Assembly (NCBI RefSeq): GCF_001625695.1
Contig: NZ_AUXY01000078.1
Span: forward strand, 1-64,000
Length of the DNA: 64,000 nucleotides
Direction of reading: 5' to 3'
DNA from: Pseudoalteromonas luteoviolacea H33-S
GTDB taxonomy: Bacteria > Pseudomonadota > Gammaproteobacteria > Enterobacterales > Alteromonadaceae
A program made the position numbers and the translations under genes. Shown here piece after piece: positions 45,387 through 53,916 of this stretch; the first letter of the stretch is position 1, and each line of letters opens with the position of its first letter. The notes beneath the pieces are model-generated. The model was not told where the DNA came from. It saw nothing but the letters and a program-made list of their open reading frames with translations, and made no database searches.

Positions 45387-46514
45387 ATGAGCCGATTAAT
45401 AACTCAAAAAATATCATCGGTATTGGCTATTTCATTACTGACAGTTTTGGCTTCTTGCAAAAGTTATGATGCAATCAATTTTGAATCTAATACGAAAAAT
45501 GAACTCATTGAATTTATTGATGGAGATGCTGGGCAAGTCGTTTCAATTTCGGTTGTAGACTCAGATAAGACTTACCAATATCATTTGGGGACGTTAAGGA
45601 ATGGCGATAAGCCTAACAACCTAACAATATACGAAATTGGCTCTTTAACCAAAACTTACACAGGTTTAGCGGTTGCTAAGGCTATTCACGACGGAAAAGT
45701 TGAGCTTGATAAAGATATCCGCCATTACCTTAAAAATAACGAATATAAAAACCTAGAGGCGTCCAATCAATATATCACTTTACGACACCTTTTGACGCAT
45801 ACCAGTGGTCTGCCTAGCAATTTTGCTGCCAGTCGCGAAGATATTGAACAAGGTAGATATTTTGAAAAAATATCAAAATATCCTAGAGATGACTATTTTG
45901 ATGATCTTAAAAACGTAAAGCTTAATTCCATCCCTGGCGAAGATTATCTATATTCTAGTGTTGGTACTAATTTAGCCGGATACATTCTGGAGTCAGTTTA
46001 CCAAAAACCTTTTGAATTACTGGTTTCTGAATTGATTACAAGCAAGTCTGGAGAGCGCGACACGAAATTCAGACGCACAAACTTGGAGGTAAGCGAAGTT
46101 ACGGTCGGATCAGACGGAAATGGCAATCAAATGCCCTTGGCGAGTCAATATTGGTTTGCTGGTGGAGGATTAACTTCAAATGTTGAGTCTGTTACGCGCT
46201 ATATTCGACATCAATTGTCTTCAGAGCCTGAGGTGGCAATTTCTCATCAACTTCTGGACGAGAGCTGGACGGGTCATGGCAAAGCATTTTATTGGTATAC
46301 AGCTAAAGATGACTCAAATGAGCTCATGCTCTATCAAAGTGGCGGCTCAATGGGCACATCTAGTTGGCTGGTCATTTATCCGAAGAAAAAAATTGGTATT
46401 TTCGTTGTAACCAATGTGGCAGAGGAAAATACTCAACCAAAGTTAGAAGCGATTTCAAATAAGGTTTTTGACTATTTAATTGAATATAAAAAGGCGTTAA
46501 AGTCGGAGCCATAA
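45387..46514 (+). CDS. Beta-lactamase-fold serine hydrolase, lipoprotein
   Basis: 375 residues. A lipoprotein signal (hydrophobic stretch then lipobox LASC, Cys about 24) leads into a class C beta-lactamase/penicillin-binding-like domain. The catalytic SxxK is Ser 86-Lys 89 (GSLTKT), the Tyr motif is Tyr 189 in YSSVGTN, and HTSGLP is typical of the esterase/D-aminopeptidase members of this family. It lacks a clean KTG triad, so true beta-lactamase activity is doubtful; an esterase or peptidase is more likely. It lies outside the NRPS terminator and IS remnant, yet next to the cluster, so a role in peptide tailoring or resistance is possible but unsupported. Confidence 0.85.
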   Translation: MSRLITQKISSVLAISLLTVLASCKSYDAINFESNTKNELIEFIDGDAGQVVSISVVDSDKTYQYHLGTLRNGDKPNNLTIYEIGSLTKTYTGLAVAKAIHDGKVELDKDIRHYLKNNEYKNLEASNQYITLRHLLTHTSGLPSNFAASREDIEQGRYFEKISKYPRDDYFDDLKNVKLNSIPGEDYLYSSVGTNLAGYILESVYQKPFELLVSELITSKSGERDTKFRRTNLEVSEVTVGSDGNGNQMPLASQYWFAGGGLTSNVESVTRYIRHQLSSEPEVAISHQLLDESWTGHGKAFYWYTAKDDSNELMLYQSGGSMGTSSWLVIYPKKKIGIFVVTNVAEENTQPKLEAISNKVFDYLIEYKKALKSEP

Positions 46515-46528
46515 CCATTGGCTCTTTT
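46506..46528 (+). terminator. Terminator overlapping the stop codon of the serine hydrolase
   Basis: GAGCCA, 7-nt loop, TGGCTC followed by TTTT; the TAA stop lies in the loop. Confidence 0.6.
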
Positions 46529-46567
46529 CCGTTTTTCAAGGTCTGTTAGCCAACAATAAATTAGTTC

Positions 46568-46610
46568 TTTCAAGTCACCGGCAAAAAGCATATTTGGCGG
46601 TGACTTGAAA
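46568..46610. terminator. Long hairpin between convergent genes
   Basis: Perfect 13-bp inverted repeat TTTCAAGTCACCG / CGGTGACTTGAAA around a 17-nt loop that can pair further. Placed between convergent genes ending at 46514 and 46642, so a bidirectional terminator is likely. Confidence 0.65.
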
Positions 46611-46641
46611 GGGCATTTATCTTTAAATTATCTGAATGACT

Positions 46642-47424
46642 TTACGCTTCTAGCTTTTCGGCTCTAGGTGAAAACTCAAAAACATCTGAATAGCAATTTC
46701 GCTCTTCTAAACCTAAATCGTTGAGCTGGTCAATCGTGCCATAAACCATTTTTGGTGAGCCACATAAATAAGCCTGTGTTTCTTTAAGGTTGGTATGGTC
46801 TTGTTGTATGACTTCGTAGAGAAAGCCGGTTCTACCTGTCCAACCAGACTGAGCCGACTCTAAAATCGTATGGAAATTCACGTTTTTATGCGCAGACGCC
46901 CAATTATGAAACTGTTCTAAAAGAAAAAAGTCATCGCTATGACGATTAGACCAGTAAATATTGAGACTCGCATCAGGGTTTCGATGTAAAATCTCTTCCG
47001 TTATACACTTAATCTTGGATATGCCAGAGCCTGCGGCGACAAACAAATGAGGCTGGTTAATGTTCGTTTGTAAATATGCGTTGCCCATTGCGAGCATGAT
47101 CTTGACTGGCTGGTTACTGGCTTTAGCAGCAAACAAGCAGTCAACCACTTTGCCTGAAAAGTCACTCGTAACTTGGATAATTAGGCACACTTTATTGGGC
47201 TTATCAGCATCTAAACTGCTAGAAATCGTATATGAAAGCCACAACGGTTGGTCATCATTATTAACATCCAGTTCGAGCTTCAAATATTGCCCAGACTTAT
47301 AGTGCAATACTGTTCCCTCTGGGGCTAATAACTCAATTTCAAAGGTATGTTTATTGAGTGATTCGATCTTGGTTACACACACGTCATAATGTGCGGCAGG
47401 GCACGTTTTAACTTCATTTTTCAT
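46642..47424 (-). CDS. Ferredoxin-NADP reductase-family flavoprotein
   Basis: 260 residues. The N-terminal FAD-binding barrel ends in LWLSYTISSS, in place of the usual RxYS flavin motif; an NAD(P)-binding domain follows with LFVAAGSGISKIKCI, YWSNRHSDDFFL and a C-terminal AYLCGSPKMV. It resembles flavin reductase/CDP-6-deoxy-glucose reductase type proteins without a fused 2Fe-2S domain. It is divergent from metR (117-bp gap) and near mesX/mesD. Oxygen-dependent MesD/MesX methionine synthesis would need a reductant, so this protein is a good candidate partner; that link is inference from position. Confidence 0.82.
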   Translation of the reverse strand: MKNEVKTCPAAHYDVCVTKIESLNKHTFEIELLAPEGTVLHYKSGQYLKLELDVNNDDQPLWLSYTISSSLDADKPNKVCLIIQVTSDFSGKVVDCLFAAKASNQPVKIMLAMGNAYLQTNINQPHLFVAAGSGISKIKCITEEILHRNPDASLNIYWSNRHSDDFFLLEQFHNWASAHKNVNFHTILESAQSGWTGRTGFLYEVIQQDHTNLKETQAYLCGSPKMVYGTIDQLNDLGLEERNCYSDVFEFSPRAEKLEA

Positions 47425-47541
47425 TTTATAAACTTATACTTAATCGTATGGATTATTTAATTGATGCTAGTTTAGGTGAGTTTATCGATGAGAGAAAATG
47501 ATATATTATAAACAATCTATTAATTTTACTCATGATTAAAA

Positions 47542-48450
47542 ATGTTAGAACGCATCCACCTTCGTATCATTCATGCTGTTCATCAGCAAGGATCTCTCAC
47601 TGCTGCGGCAAAAGAGCTCTGTGTAACACAATCGGCATTAAGCCATACAATGCGTAAACTGGAAGACAACCTAGGTACTGCCGTTTGGGTACGGGACGGA
47701 AGAAGCTTAAGGCTAACACAAGCAGGCCATTACCTACTTAATATTGCAAACCGTGCGCTTCCGCTATTAAATGGTGCTGAAGAAAGGCTTAAACAAATCG
47801 CTATGGGCGAGCGCGGGACATTGCGGATAGGTATGGAATGCCACCCTTGCTATCAATGGCTGTTAAAAGTGGTATCGCCTTTTTTAGAGACTTGGCCGGG
47901 TGTTGACGTCGATGTTAAACAAAAATTCCAATTTGGCGGAGTAGGGGCTTTGCTAGATTATGAAATAGATTTGCTGGTAACACCTGATCCCTATTTTAAA
48001 AGTGGCTTAGTCTTTGAGCCAGTATTTGATTATGAGCAAGTGCTCGTCGTTCCTAAAGATCATAAACTTACGGCTAAAAAATTTGCTCAGGCTGAAGACC
48101 TCAGGGACCAAGTGTTGTTTACCTACCCAGTATCAAAAGATCGCCTTGATATTTACACGCAGTTCCTCAACCCAGACCAAGTGATCCCTAAGCAACACAA
48201 AACGGTCGAAACCACTGACATCATGTTGCAAATGGTTGCATGTGGCAGAGGTGTTGCTGCATTACCACGCTGGCTGGCAGAAGAGTACAGCACAAAACTA
48301 CCATTATCGGTTGTGCGTTTAGGAAAAAATGGTATCGCGAAGCAGATTTATTTAGGTACTCGAGAAGGGGATAGTAATATTGATTACCTCAGCGCCTTTA
48401 TCAAAATGGCGCAGTGTTACAAACATCCGGTGGCAATTAGCCCGAAGTAA
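47542..48450 (+). CDS. metR: LysR-type regulator MetR
   Basis: 302 residues, standard LysR length. An N-terminal winged helix-turn-helix (SLTAAAKELCVTQSALSHTMRKLE, about 18-42) is followed by an effector domain with MECHPCYQWLLKV and LDYEIDLLVTPDP, which are characteristic of MetR, the homocysteine-responsive activator of methionine genes. It is divergent from the reductase and upstream of mesX/mesD, matching a local regulator of these genes. A 9-bp stem hairpin follows the stop. Confidence 0.9.
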   Translation: MLERIHLRIIHAVHQQGSLTAAAKELCVTQSALSHTMRKLEDNLGTAVWVRDGRSLRLTQAGHYLLNIANRALPLLNGAEERLKQIAMGERGTLRIGMECHPCYQWLLKVVSPFLETWPGVDVDVKQKFQFGGVGALLDYEIDLLVTPDPYFKSGLVFEPVFDYEQVLVVPKDHKLTAKKFAQAEDLRDQVLFTYPVSKDRLDIYTQFLNPDQVIPKQHKTVETTDIMLQMVACGRGVAALPRWLAEEYSTKLPLSVVRLGKNGIAKQIYLGTREGDSNIDYLSAFIKMAQCYKHPVAISPK

Positions 48451-48456
48451 ATCAAC

Positions 48457-48480
48457 AGCCATTAGTACTTCCTAATGGCT
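48457..48480 (+). terminator. Hairpin after metR
   Basis: AGCCATTAG, loop TACTTC, CTAATGGCT, flanked by CAAC/GTTG pairing and a moderately T-rich tail. Confidence 0.55.
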
Positions 48481-48913
48481 AAAGTTGTTTGTTGTATCAG
48501 TCTACAAAAATAAAATGCACAAAAAGGTTAAAGCATTCATTTTACTTGTATTAGATAAATGCCCTGAACGCGGTGTTTTTCTGTGCGCTTAGGTTGCGGC
48601 TCATCACTCGGTAAAACTGTTTTCAGCGACAACACGCCACGTCGAAATACTGCGCTATAAATACATCAATTGATCAACGTTATTTGCTTATTAAATAGCA
48701 TCTATAAACATGGAATTAATTACCATCTTAGTTTATCGCGCACAGTAATTAACAATTCTTAAGCATGCTTGTATCCGAATCGTTAACATAGCACTATGAG
48801 CAAAACTCATAGAATCATAAAATTAAATCAATATTAATCATGAGTCATTCATCATAGAATGGCTGCAAGACATTCAGGTCATATTTAATTTTAAGCTAAG
48901 GACCCACAATATT
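48481..48913. other. Upstream region of mesX with candidate MetR sites
   Basis: About 430 bp without a gene. It contains the operator-like palindromes listed separately and ends with AAGGA before ATG 48914. I saw no recognisable SAM or cobalamin riboswitch, but could not fold it. Confidence 0.5.
48794..48812. promoter_or_regulatory. Candidate MetR-type operator upstream of mesX
   Basis: Perfect palindrome CTATGAG-CAAAA-CTCATAG. Its core TGAG-N5-CTCA has the same spacing as the MetR consensus TGAA-N5-TTCA known from enterobacteria. A second, weaker ATGA-N5-TCAT palindrome lies at 48840-48852. Both are within 120 bp of the mesX start. Confidence 0.4.
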
Positions 48914-49900
48914 ATGAGCAGCGATTTCACCTATTCAATTAAGACTATTCGATTTGATGAGCATTATTCACCTTCAAACGATACGCGCCTTACTACAAAC
49001 TTTGCTAATTTGGCGCGTGGTGAAGTACGTCAGGAAAACCTTCGTAAAGCAATTAACATGATCAATAACTGCTTTAACAGTCTCGCAAATTGGGATAACC
49101 CAAACAAAGACCGTTACTCAGTTGAAATTGATATTGTGCACGTTGACATTGATGTTGAGGGTAATGGTGAAACTTTCCCAACTATCGAAGTACTAAAAAC
49201 ATACATTGTTGATCACCATACGAATAAGCGTATCGAAGGTATTGTAGGTAATAACTTCTCATCGTATGTCCGTGACTACGATTTCAGCGTGCTACTGCGT
49301 AAACACAATGAAGGTAAAGATCATTTTTCTGTGCCAGAAAATTATGGTGAATTGCACGGTAAAATGTTCCAAGACTTCATTAGTTCAAGTGCTTATAAAG
49401 AAAGCTTTAGCAAGCCGCCAGTAATTTGTTTATCTGTATCAGACAACAAAACTTATTATCGTACAAGTAACGAGCACCCAATTTTAGGTGTTGAATACAC
49501 GCCAAATGAATCATCACTGACAGAGCAGTATTTCAAAACAATGGGCATGGAAGTACGTTACTTTATGCCTGAAAACAGTGTTGCTCCGTATGCATTCTTT
49601 TTCTTCGGTGACTTGTTAAATGATTACAGCACACTGGAGCTTATTAGTACGCTGAGCACCATGGAGACTTTCCAGAAGATTTATCGTCCAGAAATTTATA
49701 ATGCTAACTCGAAAGCTGGTGAAACTTATAAGCCAAGCCTGAAAAACTTAGATTGCTCTCTAACGCAAGTGGTTTATGACCGAGAAGAGCGTGCCCGCCT
49801 TGCGATTGAACAAGGTAAGTGGTGTGAAGATAACTTCATTCAGCGACACCAGTCAACACTGGAAAAATGGGCTGCTAACTTTGTTCAGCCGTCATTCTGA
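48914..49900 (+). CDS. mesX: MesX (DUF1852), partner of MesD methionine synthase
   Basis: 328 residues, full length for DUF1852. The N-terminus (FTYSIKTIRFDEHYSPSNDTRLTTNFANLARG) and the acidic centre are typical of this family, which is nearly always found beside a MetE-C-terminal-like protein. Published genetics on MesD (a folate-independent core methionine synthase) showed that it needs MesX and oxygen; how MesX works is not known. It has no signal peptide, so is cytoplasmic. mesD follows after 24 nt, so the two are co-transcribed, most likely under MetR control. The name follows from pairing and family. Confidence 0.85.
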   Translation: MSSDFTYSIKTIRFDEHYSPSNDTRLTTNFANLARGEVRQENLRKAINMINNCFNSLANWDNPNKDRYSVEIDIVHVDIDVEGNGETFPTIEVLKTYIVDHHTNKRIEGIVGNNFSSYVRDYDFSVLLRKHNEGKDHFSVPENYGELHGKMFQDFISSSAYKESFSKPPVICLSVSDNKTYYRTSNEHPILGVEYTPNESSLTEQYFKTMGMEVRYFMPENSVAPYAFFFFGDLLNDYSTLELISTLSTMETFQKIYRPEIYNANSKAGETYKPSLKNLDCSLTQVVYDREERARLAIEQGKWCEDNFIQRHQSTLEKWAANFVQPSF

Positions 49901-49924
49901 TTTTAAGGTATAGATGCATTAATT

Positions 49925-50953
49925 ATGAAAAAATTATTCCCAACTTCTACTGCTGGCAGCCTGCCAAAACCATCATGGTTGGCACAACCTGAACAGCTTT
50001 GGTCACCTTGGAAACTAGAAGGCGATGAACTGATTGCTGGTAAAAAAGACGCACTGAGAGTAACGCTGCAAGAACAAGACAATGCAGGTATTGAAATTGT
50101 GAGTGACGGCGAACAAACTCGCCAGCACTTTGTCACCACATTCATCGAAAACTTGAGCGGTGTTGATTTTGAAAATAAAAAGACAGTCAGAATTCGTGAC
50201 CGCTACGACGCCAGTGTACCAGGTATTATTGGCCCAGTAAGTCGCCAAAAACCGGTATTTGTTGACGATGCGAAGTTTTTGCGCTCGCAAACAGATCAGC
50301 CAATAAAATGGGCGCTACCAGGGCCGATGACCATGGTAGATACGCTTTATGATGACTATTATCAAGATCGTAAAACCCTGGCGTTCGAATTTGCTAAAGC
50401 ATTGAATGAAGAAGCAAAAGAGCTAGAAGCTGCTGGCGTTAATATCATTCAGTTTGATGAACCTGCGTTCAATGTGTTCCTTGATGAAGTGAATGAATGG
50501 GGTATCGAAGCACTTGAAATTGCAACCCAAGGGCTTAAGTGCGAAACCGCCGTACACATTTGCTATGGCTACGGCATCAAAGCAAATACCGATTGGAAGA
50601 AAACGCTAGGCAATGAGTGGCGCCACTATGAAAGAACATTCCCAGCCATTCAGCAATCTAGTATCGATATTATTTCTTTAGAATGTCATAACGGTCGAGT
50701 GCCGCTTGAAGTACTGTCATTACTGAAAGGCAAAAAGGTGATGGTTGGCGCTATTGATGTGGCTACTAATGATATCGAAACGCCTGAAGAAGTCGCTGAT
50801 ACCATTCGTGAAGCACTTAAATATGTCGATGCCGACAAACTCTACCCTTGCACGAACTGCGGCATGGCACCGCTATCGCGAGAAGTGGCGAGAGGCAAAC
50901 TACAGGCTTTAGCCGCTGGAGCAGAAATAGTAAGACAAGAGCTCTCTGCATAA
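49925..50953 (+). CDS. mesD: MesD, core methionine synthase (MetE C-terminal-like)
   Basis: 342 residues, equal to the catalytic C-terminal half of MetE without the N-terminal folate-binding half. Zinc ligands of MetE are all present: His 211 and Cys 213 (VHICYG), Glu 253 (SLECHNGR) and Cys 312 (PCTNCGM). The absence of the N-terminal domain and the adjacent DUF1852 gene place it in the MesD family, which methylates homocysteine with a non-folate methyl donor in an oxygen-dependent way. It ends 22 nt before a strong terminator, so mesX-mesD is a two-gene unit. Confidence 0.88.
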   Translation: MKKLFPTSTAGSLPKPSWLAQPEQLWSPWKLEGDELIAGKKDALRVTLQEQDNAGIEIVSDGEQTRQHFVTTFIENLSGVDFENKKTVRIRDRYDASVPGIIGPVSRQKPVFVDDAKFLRSQTDQPIKWALPGPMTMVDTLYDDYYQDRKTLAFEFAKALNEEAKELEAAGVNIIQFDEPAFNVFLDEVNEWGIEALEIATQGLKCETAVHICYGYGIKANTDWKKTLGNEWRHYERTFPAIQQSSIDIISLECHNGRVPLEVLSLLKGKKVMVGAIDVATNDIETPEEVADTIREALKYVDADKLYPCTNCGMAPLSREVARGKLQALAAGAEIVRQELSA

Positions 50954-50974
50954 CTTCTTCGATTATCTTTCACA

Positions 50975-51006
50975 TAACCAACAAACGGACTCTCCGTTTG
51001 TTGGTT
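50975..51006 (+). terminator. Rho-independent terminator after mesD
   Basis: AACAAACGGA / TCCGTTTGTT stem (10 bp) with loop CTC, one bulged T, then four more pairs, followed by TTTTATTTATTTT. Confidence 0.85.
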
Positions 51007-51041
51007 TTATTTATTTTAATTAAACGTTGTTGATTTACACT

Positions 51042-51866
51042 ATGATAGAGTTTTTAAGCAATAATATTTCAACACTCATCGCGCTGGTTGCAACAGGTGC
51101 ATTTGCGGGGGTTTTGGCAGGCTTGCTAGGGGTGGGCGGTGGTATCGTTATTGTGCCGGTGCTATTTTTTGTTTTCCAAGGCTTTGGCGTGTCGCCTGAG
51201 TCAGCCATGGTCATTGCAACCGCAACCTCGTTAGCGACAATTATTCCAACTTCTATCAGCTCAATTCGCTCGCACAATCAAAAAGGCAATGTCGATTTTG
51301 ATCTGTTAAAGCGCTGGGCTGTGTTTATCTTTATCGGTGTTTTGGTAGGAAGTTGGTTGGTAACACGCGTCAATGGTACTTGGTTGACTGGATTATTTGG
51401 TATTATCGCGACCTTGTCAGCTCTGAATATGATGTTTCGAACGGGAAAATCAGCTTTATTTCAATCCCTGCCCGGTAAAGCAGGACAAGCGACAATGGGT
51501 ACCTCAATTGGATTATTCAGTTCAATGGTAGGCATTGGTGGGGGGACTATTTCTGTTCCACTACTCACGCTATATAACTATCCAGCTCATAAAGCTGTGG
51601 GGACAGCCGCTGCAATCGGGTTAATTATCTCTTTGCCAGGCGCTGCGACCATGCTCATTTTAGGCCAATCACCTGCTGATGCACCTATCGGCACGTTTGG
51701 GCTTGTTAACCTCGTTGCGTTCTTATGTATTGTGCCTTTAACTGTGTTGTTTGCGCCAGTTGGTGCATCACTCGCTGCTAAACTAGACGCAGTAAAACTC
51801 AAGAAAGTGTTTTCTGTTGTGTTGCTTATCACAGGCATACGCATGTTATTACAATTATTTTTGTAA
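51042..51866 (+). CDS. TauE/SafE family sulfite/anion permease
   Basis: 274 residues from ATG 51042; an in-frame TTG at 51027 is less likely. About eight hydrophobic segments with the duplicated family signature: LAGLLGVGGGIVIVPVLFF in the first half and GLFSSMVGIGGGTISVPLLTLY in the second. TauE/SafE permeases move sulfite, sulfoacetate or other small anions across the inner membrane. Its position behind methionine genes suggests a link to sulfur metabolism, but the terminator between them means it is a separate unit. It is followed by its own terminator. Confidence 0.9.
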   Translation: MIEFLSNNISTLIALVATGAFAGVLAGLLGVGGGIVIVPVLFFVFQGFGVSPESAMVIATATSLATIIPTSISSIRSHNQKGNVDFDLLKRWAVFIFIGVLVGSWLVTRVNGTWLTGLFGIIATLSALNMMFRTGKSALFQSLPGKAGQATMGTSIGLFSSMVGIGGGTISVPLLTLYNYPAHKAVGTAAAIGLIISLPGAATMLILGQSPADAPIGTFGLVNLVAFLCIVPLTVLFAPVGASLAAKLDAVKLKKVFSVVLLITGIRMLLQLFL

Positions 51867-51952
51867 GGCAGAACCTAAACAGGAAGTAATTTTCAAGGGT
51901 ATGCAAAATCAAGCTACGAGAACTGACGCTTTTATCTGCTCGGTTTTCTAGG

Positions 51953-51987
51953 TAGGTCAGCCACTTTAAAGTCGTTGACCTATTTTT
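51953..51987 (+). terminator. Terminator after the TauE/SafE permease
   Basis: TAGGTCA ... TGACCTA stem around a 16-nt loop, followed by T5. Confidence 0.6.
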
Positions 51988-52291
51988 AGCCTCCCAAATA
52001 ATCATTTAGCTTTTAAATATCAAAACCGTCAATATTCGCTTGGTCTGTGCACTTCTTTGCAAGTGATACATCGTATTAATCGCGGCCGATAATATCTTGA
52101 TCTTTTGTGTCAATCTCCAGATTGATAAACACCTCTTTCAGTTTAGGCATCATTTGTGCAACTGGATCACAAGTGAAAATATTAACTTAGCTTAAACTGA
52201 ATATTATTTGTTAACTTAACGATATGAATTTAATGAATAAATGTTCTTTTGATTGTGTTTTAAATATAACTTAATCTTGGAGAATTACTTT
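51988..52291. other. AT-rich gap upstream of the secreted DUF642-like gene
   Basis: No gene or strong repeat recognised. The ribosome binding site TTGGAGA is at its end. Confidence 0.4.
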
Positions 52292-53491
52292 ATGAAATTA
52301 TCTCTTTTTGCAATGTCTACGCTTTTTGCTTCGCAAATTGCAAATGCAGGAAATTTAGTAACAAACGGGTCGTTTGAACAGGATGTTATAAAATCGAAGT
52401 GGAAAATACTCGATTCAGTAACTGGGTGGCAAAGTGAAGGGGCGAAATTTGAAATTCAAACATCTCGCCTTGGGATCATTAGCGCACAAGATGGTAAGCA
52501 GTACATCGAGCTCGACTCGACGTCTAATCATAGTGTATTTCAATCGCTTGCGACCGAAGCCGGAAAAGCATATGAAGTGTCATTTTATTACTCACCACGT
52601 GTGTCTGGTAATAATCAGACAAACAAGGTGGATGTTAAGTGGAATGGCACAACAGTATTAAATTTAAACGCAACGCAAAGAGGTTGGCAATCTTTCACCT
52701 TGTCTGTAGAAGCGACTTCAAGCAGTTCAGAGATCCGTTTCACGGGCACAGGTACTAACGATAGTTTAGGTGGCTTTATTGACGACGTCGCCGTAACTGA
52801 AAAGCAAGCTTGCCACACGGGTATTTTTGGCATTAATAACTATGGTTCTGCCCAAACGGGGTATGTCTACAAGTTTGATTTAGAGACAAACACGTATAGT
52901 GTCGTCGCGGGTGCCCAAAATACGGCGTCCAATATTGCTAGCCACAATGGCAAGTTGTATTTTATGGAGCAGCTAGACTCAGGCACAAAAGCGTCAAAGC
53001 TTTGGTCACTAGATTTAGAAACTGGTGTGCAGGTTGCTGAGGCAGATGCCAAATCTTGGCCAATTTATCGTTCTGCTGTCACCGAAAGTGGCCAGTCCTT
53101 GCGTGCTACGAGCAAAACCTACATGTATGACTACAACTTACAAACGGGTGAAAAAACCGTGTTGGGTAAGATGCGTTACTCAGGCGACTCTTTTTCTCAT
53201 GGTGACATTGCTTACTCTGCTGATAACAACACTCTGTACGTATTAACGGGTAAATCCCTGTATACAATCGATGATGCTTCTATGGCGTTAACTTGGATTG
53301 GCGACCATGGTATTAACTGGGCATCTGGTTTAGCTATTTCAGATGACGGTACATTGTATGTGTCGGGAAGAGTTTCAGGTGAAAACGCAAAAATTTATAG
53401 TGTTGATCCTCAAACAGCAGCGGCTACTTATGTTATGGATGCACCAGAGCATATTAATGATTTAACGTTTGTAGATAATTATTGTCATTAA
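52292..53491 (+). CDS. Secreted protein: DUF642-like domain plus beta-propeller-like region
   Basis: 399 residues from ATG 52292, chosen because a good ribosome binding site (TTGGAGA) precedes it and a Sec signal peptide starts there (KLSLFAMSTLFASQIANA, cleavage before GNLV). Residues about 20-165 form a DUF642/galactose-binding-like fold (NLVTNGSFEQ, GWQSEG, GKQYIELDS, ITD-like FIDDVAVTE). From about 175 on come repeated short strand patterns such as YVYKFDLETNTY, LYFMEQ, LWSLDLETGVQ, TLYVLTGKSLYTIDDA, TLYVSGR, IYSVDPQTAA, which look like a beta-propeller of the LVIVD/DUF4394 sort. It is probably an extracellular carbohydrate- or surface-binding protein; the substrate is unknown. Confidence 0.75.
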   Translation: MKLSLFAMSTLFASQIANAGNLVTNGSFEQDVIKSKWKILDSVTGWQSEGAKFEIQTSRLGIISAQDGKQYIELDSTSNHSVFQSLATEAGKAYEVSFYYSPRVSGNNQTNKVDVKWNGTTVLNLNATQRGWQSFTLSVEATSSSSEIRFTGTGTNDSLGGFIDDVAVTEKQACHTGIFGINNYGSAQTGYVYKFDLETNTYSVVAGAQNTASNIASHNGKLYFMEQLDSGTKASKLWSLDLETGVQVAEADAKSWPIYRSAVTESGQSLRATSKTYMYDYNLQTGEKTVLGKMRYSGDSFSHGDIAYSADNNTLYVLTGKSLYTIDDASMALTWIGDHGINWASGLAISDDGTLYVSGRVSGENAKIYSVDPQTAAATYVMDAPEHINDLTFVDNYCH

Positions 53492-53830
53492 TTCGTATTT
53501 ATAAAAATAGCCAAGGAGTCGGCTGTCACTTTTAGCATGGTGACTGTGCTTTAGGTGACGTTAGAGGTATCCGCCTTCTATTCGTTTATAAGTTTGTTGA
53601 CACGGCCATGATAATGCAACAAGCGCTGGTAAATAATGAGAGCCACTGCGCTCAGTTATAGCCTTTACGTGAGGCACTTAATTATAGTCCAGATAACAGT
53701 CTTAATTATAAGTATCAGTAGGTGACTGATGGGTGTTGAATAGGTTACGACACTCTAACTTAGAGAAATGCGTGAGCTGATATAAACACTCTAAGGAGGC
53801 TGAAAAGGCCTCTATCACCTCGATTAAAAT
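53492..53830. other. Gap between convergent secreted-protein genes
   Basis: About 340 bp with no convincing gene. A weak GTCAC/GTGAC pair lies shortly after the first stop, too short to call a terminator. Confidence 0.4.
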
Positions 53831-53857
53831 AGGCCAGTCAGATCACATGACTGGCCT
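53831..53857 (-). terminator. Hairpin terminator for the minus-strand gene at 53917
   Basis: AGGCCAGTCA, loop GATCACA, TGACTGGCCT. On the minus strand it is followed by ATTTTAATC, so it best serves the gene ending at 53917; it can also stop transcripts from the other side. Confidence 0.7.
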
Positions 53858-53916
53858 TGAAACTGCTATCGATATTGATTCAAATAACAATGCAGCCTTT
53901 TCGGTCAAGTCATAAC

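Noticed and set aside
45387..46514. True class C beta-lactamase (resistance gene)
   Set aside because: SxxK is present but the Tyr motif is YSS rather than YxN and no clear KTG is seen; the HTSGLP motif fits esterase/peptidase relatives.
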